Shown here: positions 32,535 to 41,753 of the stretch, piece by piece
Position numbering within the stretch: position 1 is the first letter of the stretch
Layout: the number at the start of each line of letters is the position of its first letter
NCBI GenBank assembly: GCA_046260155.1
Contig: JBJYXV010000046.1
Location: forward strand, 1-64,000
Reading direction: 5' to 3'
Origin: PFL25 sp046260155
GTDB lineage: Bacteria > Chloroflexota > Anaerolineae > Anaerolineales > UBA4823
Length of the DNA: 64,000 nucleotides
Made by a program: the position numbers and the translations under genes
Notes under the pieces: model-generated
Told to the model about the DNA's origin: nothing
Database searches by the model: none
What the model saw: the letters and a program-made list of their open reading frames with translations, nothing else

Positions 32535-34022
32535 ATGAGAAACCGGTCTTTTCCAGCACTTCGTTGGATTTCTTTATTCCTTATCCTGGCTGCAGTCACG
32601 GTGTTTACAATGCAGCTGATCAGATTCAGCCGTTTCAGGGCAAATTTCCCGGCTGGCATGGTTATCGCGGATGTGCCTGTCGGAGGTTTAGATCGTTCAG
32701 CAGCTGCGCAGCGCCTGCTGGAGGTTTACTCTGCAACTCCCGTTGAACTGCATTATGGTGAACAAATTATCCATTTATCTCCTGCCTCCGCCGAATTTGA
32801 ACTCGACTTAGAGGCGATGCTGGCAGCAGCTGATCTCAACCGCAGCCAACAACCATTCTGGATCGAATTTTGGAATTACCTCTGGGGACGAACAGCTGCC
32901 CCGGCTTCAATTCCTTTGATCGCTTCCATTTCTGAACCTCGCCTTGAGAGCTACCTGACAGGAGAGATCGCCCAACGCTATGATCAATCTCCAACCCCAC
33001 CGCTTCCTTCTGTAGGAACAGTCAATTTTCAATCCGGTACCCGGGGAACAGCCCTGGATATCGACCGTTCGGTGGATTTAATCATAAGCGCCCTTCGCTC
33101 TCCATCCAGGAGAGTGGTTGATCTGCCCCTTGCCCGTACAAATCCTCCGCGACCATCGATCGCAAATCTCGAGATTATGCTGAAACAAATCGTCGATATC
33201 GCCGAGTTCGATGGACTGGTTGGATTGTACCTGGAGGACTTGCAAACGGGAGAGGAAATTAATTTCGCTTATGATCAGGGAGAAGAATTCCCAACAAATC
33301 CAGACGTCGCATTTACATCTGCGAGCATCATCAAGATACCGATCATGGTCTCAACCTATCGCCGCCTGGATGATGATTCGGATAGCGAAGCCACGCGCTT
33401 GATCGAAGAAATGATCGTGAAATCAGGAAACGATCCCGCGGATTGGTTGATGGACCGCGTGATCGATCCTTACAATGGACCGCTTGAAGTGAGCGATGAT
33501 ATGCGAGCGCTGGGACTTGAAAACACATTCCTCGCTGGTGAGTTCTATCCTGGGGCCCCGCTGCTGGGAACTTTTCAAACACCTGCCAACCAGCGGACAG
33601 ACATCAACACGGATCCGGACATTTACAACCAGACGACGCCTTCGGATATCGGCATGCTGCTCGAGGATATCTACCAATGCAACCAGAGTGGCGAGGGAAA
33701 TCTGCTTGCTGTCTTTCCAGACCAGTTTACCCAGGAAGAATGCCAGGCAATGATCAATTACCTGGCTCGCAACGAGATTGGACTTCTGATCGAAGCAGGT
33801 GTACCCGATGGAACACCTGTCGCGCATAAGCATGGATGGGTGACATATTTTGGGATCATGAATACATTAGGTGATGCTGGTATCGTCTATACACCCGGTG
33901 GAAACTATATTTTATCGATATTCCTCTACAATCCTGACCAATTAGTCTGGGAACCTGCATCTGAACTGGTCGCAGTTTTATCTGAAGCGATTTACAATTA
34001 TTTCAACCAGATATCAAGCTGA
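32535..34022 (+). CDS. Exported beta-lactamase-fold serine hydrolase
   Basis: A 495-residue protein. The N-terminal helix (residues 11-30) is a signal or anchor. Residues about 38-200 are an N-terminal module starting PAGMVIADVPVGGLDRSAAAQRLL, a YoaR/VanW-associated 'putative peptidoglycan-binding' pattern. The C-terminal half is a class A beta-lactamase-like domain: SxxK as Ser264-Ile-Ile-Lys267 (TSASIIKIPIM), SGN at 297-299 in place of SDN, and HKHGW in place of KTG. The altered last motif suggests it is not a drug-hydrolysing lactamase but a cell-wall or regulatory homologue. It stands alone with the opposite-strand operon behind it. Confidence 0.88.
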   Translation: MRNRSFPALRWISLFLILAAVTVFTMQLIRFSRFRANFPAGMVIADVPVGGLDRSAAAQRLLEVYSATPVELHYGEQIIHLSPASAEFELDLEAMLAAADLNRSQQPFWIEFWNYLWGRTAAPASIPLIASISEPRLESYLTGEIAQRYDQSPTPPLPSVGTVNFQSGTRGTALDIDRSVDLIISALRSPSRRVVDLPLARTNPPRPSIANLEIMLKQIVDIAEFDGLVGLYLEDLQTGEEINFAYDQGEEFPTNPDVAFTSASIIKIPIMVSTYRRLDDDSDSEATRLIEEMIVKSGNDPADWLMDRVIDPYNGPLEVSDDMRALGLENTFLAGEFYPGAPLLGTFQTPANQRTDINTDPDIYNQTTPSDIGMLLEDIYQCNQSGEGNLLAVFPDQFTQEECQAMINYLARNEIGLLIEAGVPDGTPVAHKHGWVTYFGIMNTLGDAGIVYTPGGNYILSIFLYNPDQLVWEPASELVAVLSEAIYNYFNQISS

Positions 34023-34190
34023 TCAACTGAATAACAATTAATTCGGTCGGTCCAGCCGATTAATACTTTCAACCTGCCAGCATGTGTGCTATGCTTGTTT
34101 GAGAGAAAGTAAATCGAATTTCCAGAACTTGGTCTCTTCCACAACCAGGGTATTATCATTTACAACTTAAGGGGGGGCCTTGAGGCGGAC

Positions 34191-35336
34191 ATGAATTCAT
34201 CCAAAGCACGCATCGGACTGCCGAAAATGCACCAGGAAACTGGAGAAAAGCGGGTTTTCCTGCCAGGCTTCGTAGCTGATCTGCAAAATATGGGCTATGA
34301 GGTATTGCTTGAAGAACAATACGGCACAGGCATTGGAATTGCGGATGAGGATTACTTATCAATTGCAGATCAGATTCAATTTACACCCCTCGAACAAGTT
34401 TACAGTCAGGATCACATCCTGGTTTTACGCTACCCTGGAGATGAAATGGTCAGGAAGATCAAACCAGGTGCCTGCCTGATCTCGATGCTCCACTATCCAA
34501 CCCGGCCGCATAGAGTTGACCTGTTGAGAGAACAAGGCTTACGCTCCATCTCGCTGGATTCAATAAAAGATGATACACAACGCCGCCTGGTTGAGAATTT
34601 ACCTTCTGTGGCTTGGAATGGGCTGCACATTGCGATAGATGAATTGAGGAAAATCTACCCGCAGCCCGGTTTTAATAGTCCCCTGCGCCCAGCGATTAAG
34701 GTTACACTGCTTGGAGCTGGGGCAGTGGGGAAGAATGTCATTCAAGCAGCAGTTGCATATGGTGATCCAAAATTAAGGCAGAAAATGTTCGCAGAAGGTA
34801 TTCCAGGTGTCTTGGTGCAGGTAATCGATTATGACCTGACCAAACATTCCGATTTCATGCGAGGCATTTTCTCCGACACTGATATCCTCGTTGATGCCAC
34901 CCAAAGACCCGAGCCATCCCAACCCGTCATCCCCAATAGCTGGATCGCCTGGCTTCCGGAACATGCCATCATCACGGATTTGTCAGTAGACCCTTATCTA
35001 TTGGATGATCACCCTCCAGTAGTCCGCGGCATCGAAGGTATTCCTCAGGGAAACCTGGATAAGTACACCTTTTCCCCACATGACCCGGATTGGGATCTGA
35101 CGGTCCCTGCTTCTATCGCTTCTGAGGAGCGGAGGACGGTCGTTTCGTGTTATTCTTGGCCGGGAATTTTCCCGGAAACCAGCATGAGACACTACGCCCA
35201 GCAGCTGAGACCGATCATGAAGCGGCTGATTAATAAGGGCTATAGCGGTCTTTCCTTGCAGGGGGATTTTTTCGAAAGAGCGCTGTTCAGAGGCACGTTA
35301 AAACATTGGCTTCAGGCAGAAGCTGAGCTAAATTGA
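34191..35336 (+). CDS. Alanine dehydrogenase/PNT-family protein
   Basis: A 381-residue NAD(P)-binding enzyme. The N-terminal part (IGLPKMHQETGEKRVFLPGFVADLQNMGYEVLLEEQYG) matches the AlaDh/PNT N-terminal domain, where Lys and Arg bind the oxo-acid. VTLLGAGAVGKNVIQAAVAYG is the Rossmann Gly-rich loop (about residues 172-190). The middle and C-terminal parts are divergent. It may be an alanine or saccharopine-type dehydrogenase, or a carboxyethyl-ornithine synthase-like enzyme; the substrate is not readable. The leader has a run of seven G and no standard ribosome binding site. Confidence 0.78.
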   Translation: MNSSKARIGLPKMHQETGEKRVFLPGFVADLQNMGYEVLLEEQYGTGIGIADEDYLSIADQIQFTPLEQVYSQDHILVLRYPGDEMVRKIKPGACLISMLHYPTRPHRVDLLREQGLRSISLDSIKDDTQRRLVENLPSVAWNGLHIAIDELRKIYPQPGFNSPLRPAIKVTLLGAGAVGKNVIQAAVAYGDPKLRQKMFAEGIPGVLVQVIDYDLTKHSDFMRGIFSDTDILVDATQRPEPSQPVIPNSWIAWLPEHAIITDLSVDPYLLDDHPPVVRGIEGIPQGNLDKYTFSPHDPDWDLTVPASIASEERRTVVSCYSWPGIFPETSMRHYAQQLRPIMKRLINKGYSGLSLQGDFFERALFRGTLKHWLQAEAELN

Positions 35337-35366
35337 CCGATCTCCGGTTGTGGTTTTTCCCACCTT

Positions 35367-36116
35367 TCAGGAGCCTGATGGTATTTTGAGCAGTGCACCA
35401 ACTCCATAACCCACCAATGCACTGATTGTACCAATCACGGCCATCTCCAAACCGCTCTTGCCTGGATGACCCACCGTCATGCGGGCTTTTACCGCGCCAA
35501 CAATAAAGAGCACCAGGGCTGATAAAGCGATTGATAGGATAATACCTCCTCCGACTGAAGTGACCAGGAATGGTGCCAGGGGAATTAATGATCCAATAAT
35601 CGCAGCGATACCTACGATAATTGCAGAGCGAAATGCAGTTCGCCGATTGATCGGCCGGAGCTGGTGTTCTTCGGACATCATTACTGCGACCCAGACATCC
35701 GGGCTGGCGGTGATCGTTTCCACGATGCGTTCAAGGAGATTCCCCGAGAAGCCTTTCGCCCGGTAAATTGTGCGGATTTCCTCTTTTTCCAGGTTGGGTA
35801 CCTCCTTGATATGGCGGTATTCCCGTTCCAGCTCACTTTCATAATAATCTGCATCCGCCAGGGTCGAGGTGTAAGCCACCGCAGCCATTGAAACAGATTC
35901 GGCAAATGTAGCCGCCAGGCCGGCAACCATGATCACGTATGTATCCCCGGTTGCTGCAGCCACCCCGAGGATGACGCCTAAAACGTTTACCAGGCCATCC
36001 TGCCCGCCCAGGATGATATCCGAGAGTGCAGATGCCTGCTGGTGGGGGTCTTTCGAACTGTGGTGGTGAAGCTCATCTGTATGAATACCGCTGTTAGAAA
36101 AATCGAATTCACTCAT
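35367..36116 (-). CDS. VIT1/CCC1-family membrane transporter
   Basis: A 249-residue membrane protein of the vacuolar iron transporter family, which moves Fe2+ or Mn2+. LSDIILGGQDGLVNVLGVILGVAAAT is the family's first helix with Asp/Gly motifs; AATFAESVSMAAVAYTSTLADADYYESELEREYRHI gives the second helix and the charged cytosolic loop, and three more helices follow. The His-rich N-terminus (ELHHHS) may bind metal. ATG 36116 is preferred over 36131 because the upstream GAGG suits it. It is co-directional with the TrmB-like regulator upstream, which may control it. Confidence 0.87.
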   Translation of the reverse strand: MSEFDFSNSGIHTDELHHHSSKDPHQQASALSDIILGGQDGLVNVLGVILGVAAATGDTYVIMVAGLAATFAESVSMAAVAYTSTLADADYYESELEREYRHIKEVPNLEKEEIRTIYRAKGFSGNLLERIVETITASPDVWVAVMMSEEHQLRPINRRTAFRSAIIVGIAAIIGSLIPLAPFLVTSVGGGIILSIALSALVLFIVGAVKARMTVGHPGKSGLEMAVIGTISALVGYGVGALLKIPSGS

Positions 36117-36135
36117 TGGGCATTCCCTCATGTGA

Positions 36136-36924
36136 TCATGAATTAATTGAGAAGCTCAGCAGCAGCTGTTTATCAGCTTGATCCAGTAAATCTAGGAGTG
36201 ATGGATTCAATCTTTCGTAAACGCGCTGGGCAAACAACTCCATCCAAATAAACTGGTGTGAAATCAAAACCAGATTCTTGTTGGTAGTCACGGTGGCTGA
36301 CTTTTCCTGACCCAGGTCTGCGATCAGGCACTCCTGCCCATCAACCACGACGACCAGCATATTCTCAAGTCCCTGGACCTCGCTTTCCGCGGGAGGGTGG
36401 TGAGAAACCTGTTTACAATCCAAATCTCCACTACCGGTGAGCAGTGCTCCAATGCTCAGTTCTTCCCGGCATTTGGGCTGAAGCGTATCCCTCAAACGTT
36501 CGAGTGAATCATCACCCATCACCAGGTAGACCTCGGATTTTCCTCGCTGGATCATCCGTGAAGCATAGGAATAAATTGCTTCCTCCCCGCTGATCGACCA
36601 TAGAGCATCTTCTTCGTGGGCAGTGTACAGGTCGTCCAACTTTTCGTGCAGACTGTTAATCAGGATTTGATATTGGCGATCATATTTATCCAGGAGTTGT
36701 TCAGGCGGCAATGGCCTGTAGATGGTCGAGCGCTCATTGCCAGATGATAAGACCGCCCCGCGCGTATGCAGCCTGCCGAGCGCCTCGTAGACCATCGAAC
36801 GCGGCACACCGGTTCGCTTGCTCAATTGGTAACCATTTGCCGGGCTTTCCTTTAGGAGGGCCAGGTAGATTTTTGCCTCGTACTCGGTAAATCCAAGTGC
36901 TACCAGTTCAGATGAAATTTCCAT
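36136..36924 (-). CDS. TrmB-family transcriptional regulator
   Basis: A 262-residue regulator. The N-terminal winged helix is clear: LVALGFTEYEAKIYLALLKESPANGYQLSKRTGVPRSMVYEALGRLHTRGAV. Then come YRPLPPEQLLDKYDRQYQ, a coiled linker, and a C-terminal effector-type domain (VYLVMGDDSLERLRDTLQ, HQFIWMELF). TrmB proteins respond to sugars or other small ligands; the effector here is unknown. It lies about 20 bp upstream of the VIT1-family gene on the same strand, so autoregulation plus control of that transporter is the simple reading. Its start is a standard ATG. Confidence 0.9.
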   Translation of the reverse strand: MEISSELVALGFTEYEAKIYLALLKESPANGYQLSKRTGVPRSMVYEALGRLHTRGAVLSSGNERSTIYRPLPPEQLLDKYDRQYQILINSLHEKLDDLYTAHEEDALWSISGEEAIYSYASRMIQRGKSEVYLVMGDDSLERLRDTLQPKCREELSIGALLTGSGDLDCKQVSHHPPAESEVQGLENMLVVVVDGQECLIADLGQEKSATVTTNKNLVLISHQFIWMELFAQRVYERLNPSLLDLLDQADKQLLLSFSINS

Positions 36925-36981
36925 TGATAATAGTAATCCTGATTCGAACTACTATTATTCTAATTTATCACCCGCTCTTTG

Positions 36982-38241
36982 TCAATCCGCCAATTTTGAA
37001 TAATGGGAGATCTCACCCTGGTAACAATTCTGAATTTGTCTGGCGATGATATCCCAGGAGAAATCCTTGGCTACCGCAGCAGCTTGCTTGCCGAGCTGGT
37101 CGCGCAGAGGTTTGTTCCTGATCAGATCACTCAAGCGCTTCGCCAGGGCTTCAACGTCGCTGTATGGTACCGTATATCCGGTGACGCCATCCTGGACAAG
37201 GTAAGCGAGGCCACCTACCTGAGAAGCGACAACGGGTGTACCACAGGCCATAGATTCCAGGGCAACCATTCCAAAAGACTCGTAATGGGAAGGGACGACT
37301 ACAGCTTCTGCAGCTGAATAATAGTACGGCAGTGTATCCTGATCTTTCTTTCCGAGAAAAGTTACCAGGTCATCCAAACCATGCAGGTGACACAGATCCT
37401 TCAAACGCTTCATTTCTGCACTCTGGATCGTGGGATCTCCATCCCCAACCCCTCCGATCACAGCCAGACAGAAAGAAAGCTCTTCAAATTCACCTTGGGT
37501 ACGCATGTACGCAATGGCTTCGATCAGCGTGTCAATACCTTTTAAGGGTTCGATGCGACCGACATAAAGTAACACCTGATTACACGGTGGGAGTCCAATT
37601 ACTTCTTTGGCTTCATCATCAGGAATCGGGTAGAAGCGGCTCAGGTCTACTCCAGGTGGGATGACCTCGATCTTGTCCACATCACCCTTATAAAGCCATT
37701 GGATTTGGGTTTTCTCAGCGGGTGTAGCAGCGATGATGCAGTCGGCATCCATCAGGATGCGTTTCTCACCTGCCAGGCGGTAATCTCCTTCCACTTCTTC
37801 ATCTGGACGGGCGACCCGCTGCTTCATCACTCCCAGGGTGTGGAACATCTGTATTACCGGCACATTCCAGTGTTTCCTGAGCTCAAGGGCTGCGATCCCG
37901 GATAACCAATAATGGCTGTGGATCAGGTCATACTCCAGGTTTTTCGCGCCCGTGAACTCTTCAATCCCGGTGATGAAATCAGGGATGTGGGAAAGCAGTT
38001 CTTCTTTGGGCAGCGGTACTTCTGGGCCAGCCTTGACATGCACCACCCGGTTGCCATATCCCAGGTCATGCAGCACATGCGGCACATGTTCATCCTGTGA
38101 ACGTGTGAAGACATCTACATGAACACCCAGTGTACCCAATGTGCGGGTCAGGTCACGTACATAGACGTTCATTCCTCCCGTATCCTTGCCTCCCAAGGTA
38201 GCCAAAGGGCAGGTGTGATACGAAAGCATGGCGATCTTCAA
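36982..38241 (-). CDS. Glycosyltransferase family 4 (MshA/sucrose-phosphate synthase-like)
   Basis: A 419-residue GT-B enzyme. LSYHTCPLATLGGKDTGGMNVYVRDLTRTLG is the acceptor-side opening shared by MshA and sucrose-phosphate synthases; IHSHYWLSG and MFHTLGVMKQ follow. The donor side has VIPPGVDLSRFYP, LLYVGRIEPLKGIDTLIEA, and the nucleotide-sugar signature VVPSHYESFGMVALESMACGTPVVAS with EX7E. It transfers a sugar from UDP-glucose, GDP-mannose or UDP-GlcNAc. MshA function would need other mycothiol genes, none of which lie here, so the product is left open. Cytosolic. Confidence 0.93.
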   Translation of the reverse strand: MKIAMLSYHTCPLATLGGKDTGGMNVYVRDLTRTLGTLGVHVDVFTRSQDEHVPHVLHDLGYGNRVVHVKAGPEVPLPKEELLSHIPDFITGIEEFTGAKNLEYDLIHSHYWLSGIAALELRKHWNVPVIQMFHTLGVMKQRVARPDEEVEGDYRLAGEKRILMDADCIIAATPAEKTQIQWLYKGDVDKIEVIPPGVDLSRFYPIPDDEAKEVIGLPPCNQVLLYVGRIEPLKGIDTLIEAIAYMRTQGEFEELSFCLAVIGGVGDGDPTIQSAEMKRLKDLCHLHGLDDLVTFLGKKDQDTLPYYYSAAEAVVVPSHYESFGMVALESMACGTPVVASQVGGLAYLVQDGVTGYTVPYSDVEALAKRLSDLIRNKPLRDQLGKQAAAVAKDFSWDIIARQIQNCYQGEISHYSKLAD

Positions 38242-38304
38242 GGCAGCCTCATTTCCTTGCCATTCAAGTGTTTAGCCTGTATAATTTTTCCCGGAGTGTC
38301 TTCC

Positions 38305-38377
38305 GCCACCGTAGCTCAGTCGGCAGAGCAGTCGCTTCGTAAGCGACGGGTCAAGGGTTCGAATCCCTTCGGTGGCT
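38305..38377 (+). tRNA. tRNA-Thr (anticodon CGU)
   Basis: A 73-nt cloverleaf folds fully: acceptor GCCACCG/CGGTGGC, D arm GCTC/GAGC, anticodon arm GTCGC-TTCGTAA-GCGAC with CGT at the anticodon, variable loop GGGTC, and T arm AAGGG-TTCGAAT-CCCTT. The discriminator is T; the 3' CCA is not encoded and a TTTT run follows. CGU reads ACG threonine codons. It sits in the spacer after the divergent glycosyltransferase gene. Confidence 0.97.
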
Positions 38378-38578
38378 TTTATTACCACCCAATCTGGTCT
38401 GCGATGCGATCCTTAACACTACCTATAAACTTCTCCAATATTAAACCACCCAAATCGGTGGATAAATTCTCTCGCGTATTAATTGCCGGATAAGCCCGGA
38501 ATAATAAAATCGCTTCGAGACTCAGGCCTACAACCTATTAAGACACCGCGATCTCTTCTACCAGAAGTTGCAGCGCGT

Positions 38579-38851
38579 TCAATCCAACGGTCTCTTAAAA
38601 TAAAGAAAATGACCTGCAGCAAAGACTGATCCACAACCAACCATCTCCCATCCCTGTTCGCCAAGTTGCGCCAGCACCGTAGCGACTTCATCCTGCACAT
38701 CTTTGAGCGAACTCGATTCGTTTAAATCAAACCCCTGTTCCTTGATTCCTTTGCTGGTGAAGAGTATCCGGATCGGTTCATTAGGGATCCATTGCCAGCT
38801 GGTCGACGAATACTCAACGGGTCCTAATGTGCAATACTCCCACTTCTGCAT
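38579..38851 (-). CDS. Small DUF4177-like protein
   Basis: A 90-residue protein of the 'WEY' type. It begins MQKWEYCTL and contains VLAQLGEQGWEMVGCG, the classic opening and Leu-Gly-x-x-Gly-Trp-Glu centre of DUF4177-like proteins, then a final strand (AGHFLYFKRP). It is a single small domain of two strands and a helix, probably cytosolic. Function unknown. It stands alone between the tRNA and the divergent uridine kinase gene. Confidence 0.82.
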   Translation of the reverse strand: MQKWEYCTLGPVEYSSTSWQWIPNEPIRILFTSKGIKEQGFDLNESSSLKDVQDEVATVLAQLGEQGWEMVGCGSVFAAGHFLYFKRPLD

Positions 38852-38967
38852 CCTTGCTCTCCTTTATGTAATGCATCCAGTATTCACATTGAATCCAGTC
38901 TACCCTCACATAAAGCACAAGTCAAGCCAGATAGGGAATAATACTGATCAATTCGGATTCCTTCCGG

Positions 38968-38979
38968 TATAATTCAGCC
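38968..38979 (+). promoter_or_regulatory. -10 element giving a leaderless udk transcript
   Basis: TATAAT at 38968-38973 ends 6 nt before the ATG at 38980. Transcription would start at or next to the A of the start codon, so no room exists for a ribosome binding site. The -35 region is weak. Confidence 0.65.
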
Positions 38980-39618
38980 ATGGATAAACGTAAAACGCCC
39001 CTAGCAATCGGCATCGCTGGTGGAACCGGTTCGGGAAAGACCACGATTGCGAATGTCATCCTGGGACGCGTTGGAACCCAACACATTGCTTACCTTCCCC
39101 ATGATGCCTATTACAAGGATCTCAAAGATCTGCCCGTTGCTCAGCGTGAAATGATCAATTTTGATCACCCTGATTCGTTGGATACCGGGCTGCTGATCGA
39201 GCATATCAAAAAACTCAAGCAGTGGCAGCCGATCGATCTCCCTGTCTATGACTTTAAGACTCATACCCGCACTTCTCGCTCGCTGGTCGTACAACCGCAG
39301 TCGGTGATCATCATCGAAGGCATCCTGATTTTTGCTGAACAAAGACTGCGCCAGCAATTCGATGTCAAGATCTTTGTCGACACTGACCCGGATATCCGTT
39401 TCATTCGCCGATTGCAGCGTGATATCTCCGAACGTGGTCGCACCACTGAATCGGTGATCGAACAATACCAAAATACAGTTCGTCCCATGCATCTCGAATT
39501 TGTTGAACCTTCCAAGCGCTACGCGGATGTGATCATCCCAGAGGGAGGACTAAACACGGTGGCAATGGATATGGTCGTAGCACGCCTGTTAGACCTGTTG
39601 CGGGGAGAACAGGATTAG
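38980..39618 (+). CDS. udk: Uridine kinase
   Basis: A 212-residue pyrimidine salvage kinase that phosphorylates uridine and cytidine. The P-loop is GIAGGTGSGKTT (residues 11-22). LPHDAYYKDL, NFDHPDSLDTGLL, PVYDFKTHTR, IIEGILIFAEQ and FVDTDPDIRFIRRLQRDISERGRT complete the family pattern including the lid and substrate site. Full length and cytosolic. The transcript appears leaderless (perfect TATAAT 6 nt before the ATG). The next gene starts 5 bp after its stop, so the two are co-transcribed. Confidence 0.96.
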   Translation: MDKRKTPLAIGIAGGTGSGKTTIANVILGRVGTQHIAYLPHDAYYKDLKDLPVAQREMINFDHPDSLDTGLLIEHIKKLKQWQPIDLPVYDFKTHTRTSRSLVVQPQSVIIIEGILIFAEQRLRQQFDVKIFVDTDPDIRFIRRLQRDISERGRTTESVIEQYQNTVRPMHLEFVEPSKRYADVIIPEGGLNTVAMDMVVARLLDLLRGEQD

Positions 39619-39623
39619 ATCGC

Positions 39624-40241
39624 ATGGTCTCGGATTCCAAGCGCCAATCTAGAACTGGTTTACAGCGCTTTTTTACGCGAATCCTAAATTTTTTCCGCTC
39701 CCTGCTAACCCCAGAAAGACGATTAACTCTGACCCGTATCCTGGCTTTACTGGTTGTCATTGGGTTGAGTATCTTTGTTTTCAGTATCCGGGATCAAGCC
39801 GAACGACTGGCAATTTATGGTTATCCGGGAATTTTCGTGCTCTCCTTCCTGGCTTATGCCACCGTGTTGTTGCCAGCCCCAGGAGTTGCAGTGGTTTTCA
39901 CGATGGGAAGCGTGTTTAACCCGCTCGGTGTAGCCCTGGCTGCAGGAAGCGGGGCAGCTCTCGGAGAACTCACCGGTTACCTTGCCGGATTTAGCGGGCA
40001 AGCAGTGATCGAAAGAGCTGACATTTATGAACGATTAACCCGCTGGATGAAGAAAAACGGTTCGCTGACAATTTTCCTGCTTGCGGCGATCCCCAACCCA
40101 TTTTTCGACCTGGCTGGGCTGGCTGCTGGATCGTTGCAAATGCCCGTGACGCGCTTTCTGATATTCTGTTGGATGGGGGAAGTTGTAAAAATGGGGATCT
40201 TCGCCTTTGCCGGAGCCAGAACACTGGACCTCTTATTCTGA
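39624..40241 (+). CDS. VTT-domain (DedA/TMEM41-like) membrane protein
   Basis: A 205-residue membrane protein with a basic N-terminal tail, a helix at about residues 36-55, and the VTT core: YGYPGIFVLSFLAYATVLLPAPGVAVVF, GVALAAGSGAALGELTGYLAG, then a charged segment (RLTRWMKKNG), AAIPNPFFDLAGLAAGSLQMP and a last helix. The family includes flippases for undecaprenyl- and other lipids and unknown-function members. It follows uridine kinase by 5 bp, with no functional link known to me. Confidence 0.88.
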   Translation: MVSDSKRQSRTGLQRFFTRILNFFRSLLTPERRLTLTRILALLVVIGLSIFVFSIRDQAERLAIYGYPGIFVLSFLAYATVLLPAPGVAVVFTMGSVFNPLGVALAAGSGAALGELTGYLAGFSGQAVIERADIYERLTRWMKKNGSLTIFLLAAIPNPFFDLAGLAAGSLQMPVTRFLIFCWMGEVVKMGIFAFAGARTLDLLF

Positions 40242-40259
40242 AATAAGGAGCAGAAAGCT

Positions 40260-41627
40260 ATGGAAGACTATACGCAAGTCAAGAAATACCTCGATTCCAA
40301 CCTGGAGCGCAGCCTGGAGGAGCTTGCCCGGTTATGCTCCCAGCCGAGCATCGCTGCCCAGAACCTGGGCATGCAGGAATGTGCCCAGCTGGTCGCTGAA
40401 ATGCTGAAGGTGCGAGATTTCCAGGTTGAGATCATGGCGACCGATGGAGCACCAGTCGTTTACGCAGAACGGAAGGGGAAGCGTGATAAAACGTTGATGT
40501 TTTATAATCATTATGACGTCCAACCCCCGGAACCACTGGATGAATGGATATCCCCGCCGTTCGAACCAGAGATCCGTGATGGAAAGATGTACGCCCGAGG
40601 GGTGGCGGATGATAAAGGACATATTGTCAGCCGGCTGCACGCAATTGATGCTCTCCTCGATCAGGATGGAGAACTACCCTGCAATATAAAATTCGTGATC
40701 GAAGGCGAAGAAGAGACCAGCAGCGTGCACCTGCACGAGTTTATCGACGTCCATCAAAGTAAGCTTGCTGCGGATGCCTGTGTGTGGGAATTTGGGGGGG
40801 TAGACTTTCGCGATGTGCCGATGCAATACCTGGGTTTACGCGGCATATGCTACGTAGAACTTTCCGTACGCACTGCCAGTATTGATGCCCACTCCGGATT
40901 AGGTGGTTCGATCTTCCCCAATGCCGCATGGCGCCTGATCTGGGCACTACGTTCGATCAAGGGTACGGATGAATTCATCCGTATTCCCGGGCATTATGAT
41001 GATGTGATCCAACCCTCCCCAAGGGATCTGGAGCTAATAGCTGCCTTACCTGAAATCTCGGAAGAATATAAGCAGCGCTATGGTGTAGATCGTTTCTTGA
41101 AAGGATTGCAGGGAGGCGTCGACCTGCGCTTGCAAGAAGTCTTTGTTCCTACCTGTACAATTTGCGGTTTCACTTCCGGCTACCAAGGAGATGGTGCAAA
41201 AACTGTACTGCCTGCTTTTGCTTCCGCTAAAGTCGATTTCCGACTGGTACCCAACCAAAAACCGGAGGATGTGCTGCTCAACCTGCGTAAATTCCTCGAC
41301 GATGGTGGATTTGAAGACATTGAAATTACTTACCTTGGTGGGGAACCGGCAGCCCGCACCGATCCCGACCACCCCTTTGTTAAACTGGTGGTGGAGGCTG
41401 CAGAACCCGTGTATGGACAGCCAATGCAGATCACGCCCATGATCGGTGGTTCAGGTCCCAATTATCCCTTTATCCATACCCTTGGTCTGCCGGTGGTTAC
41501 AGCTGGGGTTGGTGACCCGGGTTCCCAGGCGCATGCACCCAATGAAAATATCCGCATTGACCTTTACCTGAAAGGCGCCGAGCATATCGCCCGCATCATC
41601 CGGGAATTTGGTCTCAGTGATGGGTGA
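40260..41627 (+). CDS. M20-family metallopeptidase (dipeptidase-type)
   Basis: A 455-residue cytosolic di-zinc peptidase. The metal-site motifs are present: FYNHYDVQPPEPLDEW (His and Asp), YARGVADDKG (bridging Asp) and VIEGEEETSS (catalytic Glu plus ligand Glu). A dimerisation/lid domain with DAHSGLGGS follows, and a late HAPNENI gives the last His ligand. The architecture fits peptidases of the CNDP/DUG1-like class that cleave di- and tripeptides. A GGAG site precedes the ATG. It is the last gene before a strong convergent terminator. Confidence 0.95.
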   Translation: MEDYTQVKKYLDSNLERSLEELARLCSQPSIAAQNLGMQECAQLVAEMLKVRDFQVEIMATDGAPVVYAERKGKRDKTLMFYNHYDVQPPEPLDEWISPPFEPEIRDGKMYARGVADDKGHIVSRLHAIDALLDQDGELPCNIKFVIEGEEETSSVHLHEFIDVHQSKLAADACVWEFGGVDFRDVPMQYLGLRGICYVELSVRTASIDAHSGLGGSIFPNAAWRLIWALRSIKGTDEFIRIPGHYDDVIQPSPRDLELIAALPEISEEYKQRYGVDRFLKGLQGGVDLRLQEVFVPTCTICGFTSGYQGDGAKTVLPAFASAKVDFRLVPNQKPEDVLLNLRKFLDDGGFEDIEITYLGGEPAARTDPDHPFVKLVVEAAEPVYGQPMQITPMIGGSGPNYPFIHTLGLPVVTAGVGDPGSQAHAPNENIRIDLYLKGAEHIARIIREFGLSDG

Positions 41628-41650
41628 GTGAGATCATCCTTTCTAAAAGA

Positions 41651-41684
41651 AAAACTCGTTCCTGATCACTCTGGAACGAGTTTT
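41651..41684. terminator. Bidirectional terminator
   Basis: A perfect 12-bp stem (41651-41662 with 41673-41684) and a 10-nt loop, bordered by A- and T-runs. It lies between the convergent M20 peptidase and DUF4129 genes. Confidence 0.9.
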
Positions 41685-41753
41685 TTAATCAGTGGTGCAG
41701 AGGAACAGCGTTAACTCACGGCAATTCCCACCACCGCAAAGCACTTATATTAC